This document shows positions 8,104 to 10,473 of a DNA stretch of 10,473 nt, one piece after another. The notes under the pieces are model-generated. The model searched no databases, was not told the origin of the DNA, and worked only from the letters and a program-made list of their open reading frames with translations. The DNA lies in the NCBI GenBank assembly GCA_027604665.1, contig JADGIZ010000659.1, positions 1 to 10,473 of the forward strand, given 5' to 3'. The position numbers and the translations under genes were made by a program. Numbering within the stretch: position 1 is the stretch's first letter; each line of letters opens with the position of its first letter. This stretch comes from Polyrhizophydium stewartii (Eukaryota > Chytridiomycota > Chytridiomycetes > Rhizophydiales).

Positions 8104-9122
8104 ATGGCAGCACGGCCGCGCACAACGTCGCTGTTTGCGACAGACCCGAACCAGGAGCGGCGGCTGCTGCGGCTGCTCAACTTCCGCACGCAGCGGGTGT
8201 GCATGGTGGACGTGCGCAACGTGTGCGCCGTCTTTGAGACCGGCCATGTGCTCGTGGCCGTCGCCAACGGCGAGGCCGCCACGGCCTGTGTCTGCGAGTG
8301 GCCCGACGCCGACTTTCTGACGCCGTGGGCGTCATCGCCCTCGGCGGCTGCGGGCGGCAGCGGCGGCACCGGCGGCGGCGGCGGCGGCGGCAGCAGCAGC
8401 AGCGCCTCCACTGCCGCAGGCCCACCGGTTGCCGGCGGCGCTGGCGCTGCGGGCGACGACCCGGCGTGGCGCCGTCACAGCGCAGGTGGCTGGCTCGGTG
8501 GCTTCCACGACCTCGGCCTCGACGGGCTGAGCGACGACGAGGACGACGACGAGGACGACGGAGGCGGCGGATACGGCAGCTTGAACGGCGGCATGGCCGG
8601 CAGCGACAGCAGCGGCATCCGCAGCGGCAACGGCGGCGACGGCGGCATGGCCGGCAGCACCGCGGGACTCAGCGACGACGGGTTCGTGGACCTCGGCGAC
8701 CTTGGCACCATGGGAGCAGGCTCTCGGCGGACCACGCCGGGGATCACAGTGACCCGCAGCAGCGGCAGCACGGGCGGAGGCAGCGGCAGCGGCAGCCCGG
8801 GCGGCGGCGTGCGTGGCGCGGCGGGACGGACCCAGGCGGCGGGCAAGCCGTTTGGGTCCATTGATGTGCTGTCGCTGCCGGACGGCCCCGCGGCGCATGT
8901 CTTCTTCCGGCTGACGGGCAACCCTGTGCGGGCGTTTGAGATGCTGCAGGAGCAGCATGCGGCGACGATCATCAAGCTGGCGGTGCCTGTGCCGCTGGCG
9001 GTGCTTGCGCAGGCGGGGGCCAAGGGAGCGTCGATGGTGCGGCGGTTCGCGCGGACAACGACGTCGGCGGGATCGCTGTCTCACAGTTTCCACAGCCATG
9101 CGCACGGCGTCGGCGGCTCGGC

Positions 9123-9157
<35 letters not shown>

Positions 9158-10260
9158 GCGGGGCTGCGTTAGGCATGGGCGGCACAGCTGGCACGCAGGC
9201 ATCGCCGGTCAGCATCAGCGTGCTGGTCAACCGCGATCGCATCGTTGACTGCCAGCCGGGCGTCGCGGGCCCGGGCACGGCCAGCGTCGTGGCCGACTTT
9301 GGCCCGCGGGCGCTGTTCAGCGACAGCCTCGAGGGCATGCTCGGGCACGGCGGGTGCGGGCGTGCGGCGCAGCGGCGCGTGCAGATGCAGCTCTTTGGCG
9401 CGACGTGGACGCAGATGAGCGAGATGCTTGGGCACCAGCACGCGTGGGAGAGCATCGACCTGGACCTGGGCAGCGCAAGCACGGGGTCGCCCGCGCTGGT
9501 GAGCGCCGGCGGCTCGCGCGGCGCCGCGTCGCTGTCGGCCACGGCGGCCGACGCGTCGGACTTTGGCGGCAGCGACGGGGCGTCTGCGTTCCGCATGTTC
9601 CTGGACGGCCACAGCCCGATCCTGAGCATGAGCAGCGCAAGCGGGCACAGCAGCGGGATCGGCGGCGCGCTCGGCGGCGCGCTGGGCTTTGGCGGTGCGC
9701 TTGGCGGGCTCGGCGGCTTTGGCGGGCTCGGGGACCGGGCCGTGTCGCCGGCGTCGCCAAACCGGCTCGCGACGCCCCAGCAGACGCAGCAGCAGTCGCA
9801 GATGCGCGGCCACTCGCCGGTGCCGGCGTCGCCGCGGTCGCCGCTGGGCGGGCTGGGCGGCCTTGGCGGGCTCGGCAACATTCTGCGCCTGTCGGACCCG
9901 CCCGAGCACGCTCCTGCACCCGCCGCGGTCGCGTTCGGGATGCCGACGGCCACGGCCGACATTGCGCCAGACGCGCAGGGCAGCGGCAGCGGCGCCACGG
10001 GCGTCGGGCTGCGCCGCTCGCAGTCGGTCGCCGGCGCACGCACGTCGTCGCTGATGCCGCGCACGGTGTCTGCGGGCGCGCTGCCGGACACGCAACCGCC
10101 GCCGCCGCCGCCGCGGCCCGCATCTGCCGGCGGCCATCGCGGCGCGCAGTTGCCAATGCACCAGGCGCAGTATGTGCAGCAGCAGCAGCAGCCGCCGCAG
10201 CAGCCGGCGGCCGAGTCGCCCGGCGGCTTTCTGTCGTCGTGGCTGCGCGGCTTCCAATGA
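8104..10260 (+). CDS. Unrecognised 718-residue Gly/Ser-rich protein
   Basis: The frame is continuous, without need of introns, and GC-rich at third positions. I chose ATG 8104, which has G at -3 and +4; an in-frame ATG at 7936 would add 56 Cys/Ser/Pro-rich residues of little coherence. Three blocks look folded: residues 1-75 (ERRLLRLLNFRTQRVCMVDV, VFETGHVLVAVANGE); about 246-318 (GSIDVLSLPDGPAAHVFFRL, then MLQEQHAATIIKLAVPVP); and about 369-457 (VSISVLVNRDRIVDCQPG, MQLFGATWTQMSEMLGHQHA). The short beta-like strands could be propeller blades or another beta fold, but I cannot name a family. Between them lie disordered linkers: an acidic DDEDDDEDD near 146-154, GGM repeats near 342-352, GGL/GGF repeats near 519-544, and a Pro/Gln-rich tail. 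It ends FLSSWLRGFQ, an amphipathic-looking segment. No signal peptide or membrane span is evident. The function is unknown. Confidence 0.75.
9127..9186 (+). repeat. Gly-Gly-Met repeat
   Basis: Tandem GGCGGCATG units encode GGM repeated about four times, then a looser GSGAALGMGG. It lies in the linker between the second and third likely folded blocks of the protein at 8104-10260. Confidence 0.85.
9661..9735 (+). repeat. Gly-Gly-Ala/Leu/Phe repeat
   Basis: Imperfect units of GGC GGC GCG CTC and variants encode GGALGGALGFGGALGGLGG-type sequence. A second, shorter copy (GGLGGLGGLG) occurs at about 9846-9878. The hydrophobic spacing suggests a sticky, low-complexity linker. Confidence 0.8.
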
Positions 10261-10473
10261 AGAGCCCTCGGGGCATGTCATACGGGCCCGATCCGGCTGC
10301 GATGCGGGCGCCAGCGGGCGGCGTCGGCGATCGCGGCACCCGCGGGTTCTCCTCGTGGTTGCCCATATGCCGCCGCCGCCGCCGTCCAGGCGAGTCCGCC
10401 TCGGCCCGCCGCCCGCCCGCGCACAGGCCGCCGATGCCCGCGGCCCCCCGCAGCGGGGGCCGCAGCGGGGGGC
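10261..10473 (+). other. GC-rich region downstream of the last gene, frame open to the edge
   Basis: Starting at ATG 10275 a frame reads MSYGPDPAAMRAPAGGVGDR and stays open to the right edge. It is two bases out of phase with the preceding gene. It turns Arg- and Pro-rich over CCG/CGC repeats, as chance frames do at this GC content. It contains GFSSWLP, which echoes the GFLSSWLRGF end of the upstream protein. The far end has a short tandem CCGCAGCGGGGG. I call no gene here. Confidence 0.3.

Noticed and set aside
9081..10281. Several long minus-strand frames under the last gene
   Set aside because: Their Arg/Pro/Ala-rich composition mirrors the Gly-rich sense repeats, and the plus-strand frame has the more natural amino-acid mix.
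1..10473. Bacterial origin suggested by high GC and long open frames
   Set aside because: GT-AG introns with branch sites, Rxt3 and VPS11 are eukaryotic features, and no operon layout or ribosome binding sites are seen.

Overview
The window looks like nuclear DNA of a GC-rich fungus. It holds spliced genes with short introns (about 94 to 274 bases), GT-AG boundaries and CTGAC branch sites. It also has a fungal Rpd3L-type Rxt3 gene, a VPS11 gene that resembles animal and plant VPS11 along its length, and many triplet-encoded amino-acid runs (Gln, His-Gln, Ala, Thr, Gly). The composition and the ancestral-looking VPS11 would suit an early-diverging fungus such as a chytrid, but I cannot fix the clade from sequence alone.

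Layout. (1) Positions 1-3462, minus strand: an RXT3-like gene of four exons, open at the left edge. It has a His/Gln-rich first half of more than 500 residues followed by the conserved Rxt3 domain, which is interrupted by a run of 24 Gln. (2) Positions 3463-3488: only 26 bases separate the start codons of the two divergent genes. (3) Positions 3489-7612, plus strand: VPS11 (PEP5), four exons, 1216 residues, ending in a RING-H2 finger. (4) Positions 7613-8103: an intergenic stretch with an AT-rich segment and a candidate small minus-strand gene at 7764-7964. (5) Positions 8104-10260, plus strand: an uninterrupted frame for a 718-residue Gly/Ser-rich protein that I do not recognise. (6) Positions 10261-10473: a GC-rich tail in which another frame runs open to the edge.

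Functionally, RXT3 belongs to chromatin (histone deacetylation) and VPS11 to endosome/vacuole tethering. Nothing in the sequence makes the three genes one pathway. The clearest link is the very close divergent start of RXT3 and VPS11, which implies a shared control region. Most long open frames on opposite strands here are artefacts of high GC content. The exon structures given were built by hand from splice signals, phase agreement and family conservation, and have not been tested with transcripts.
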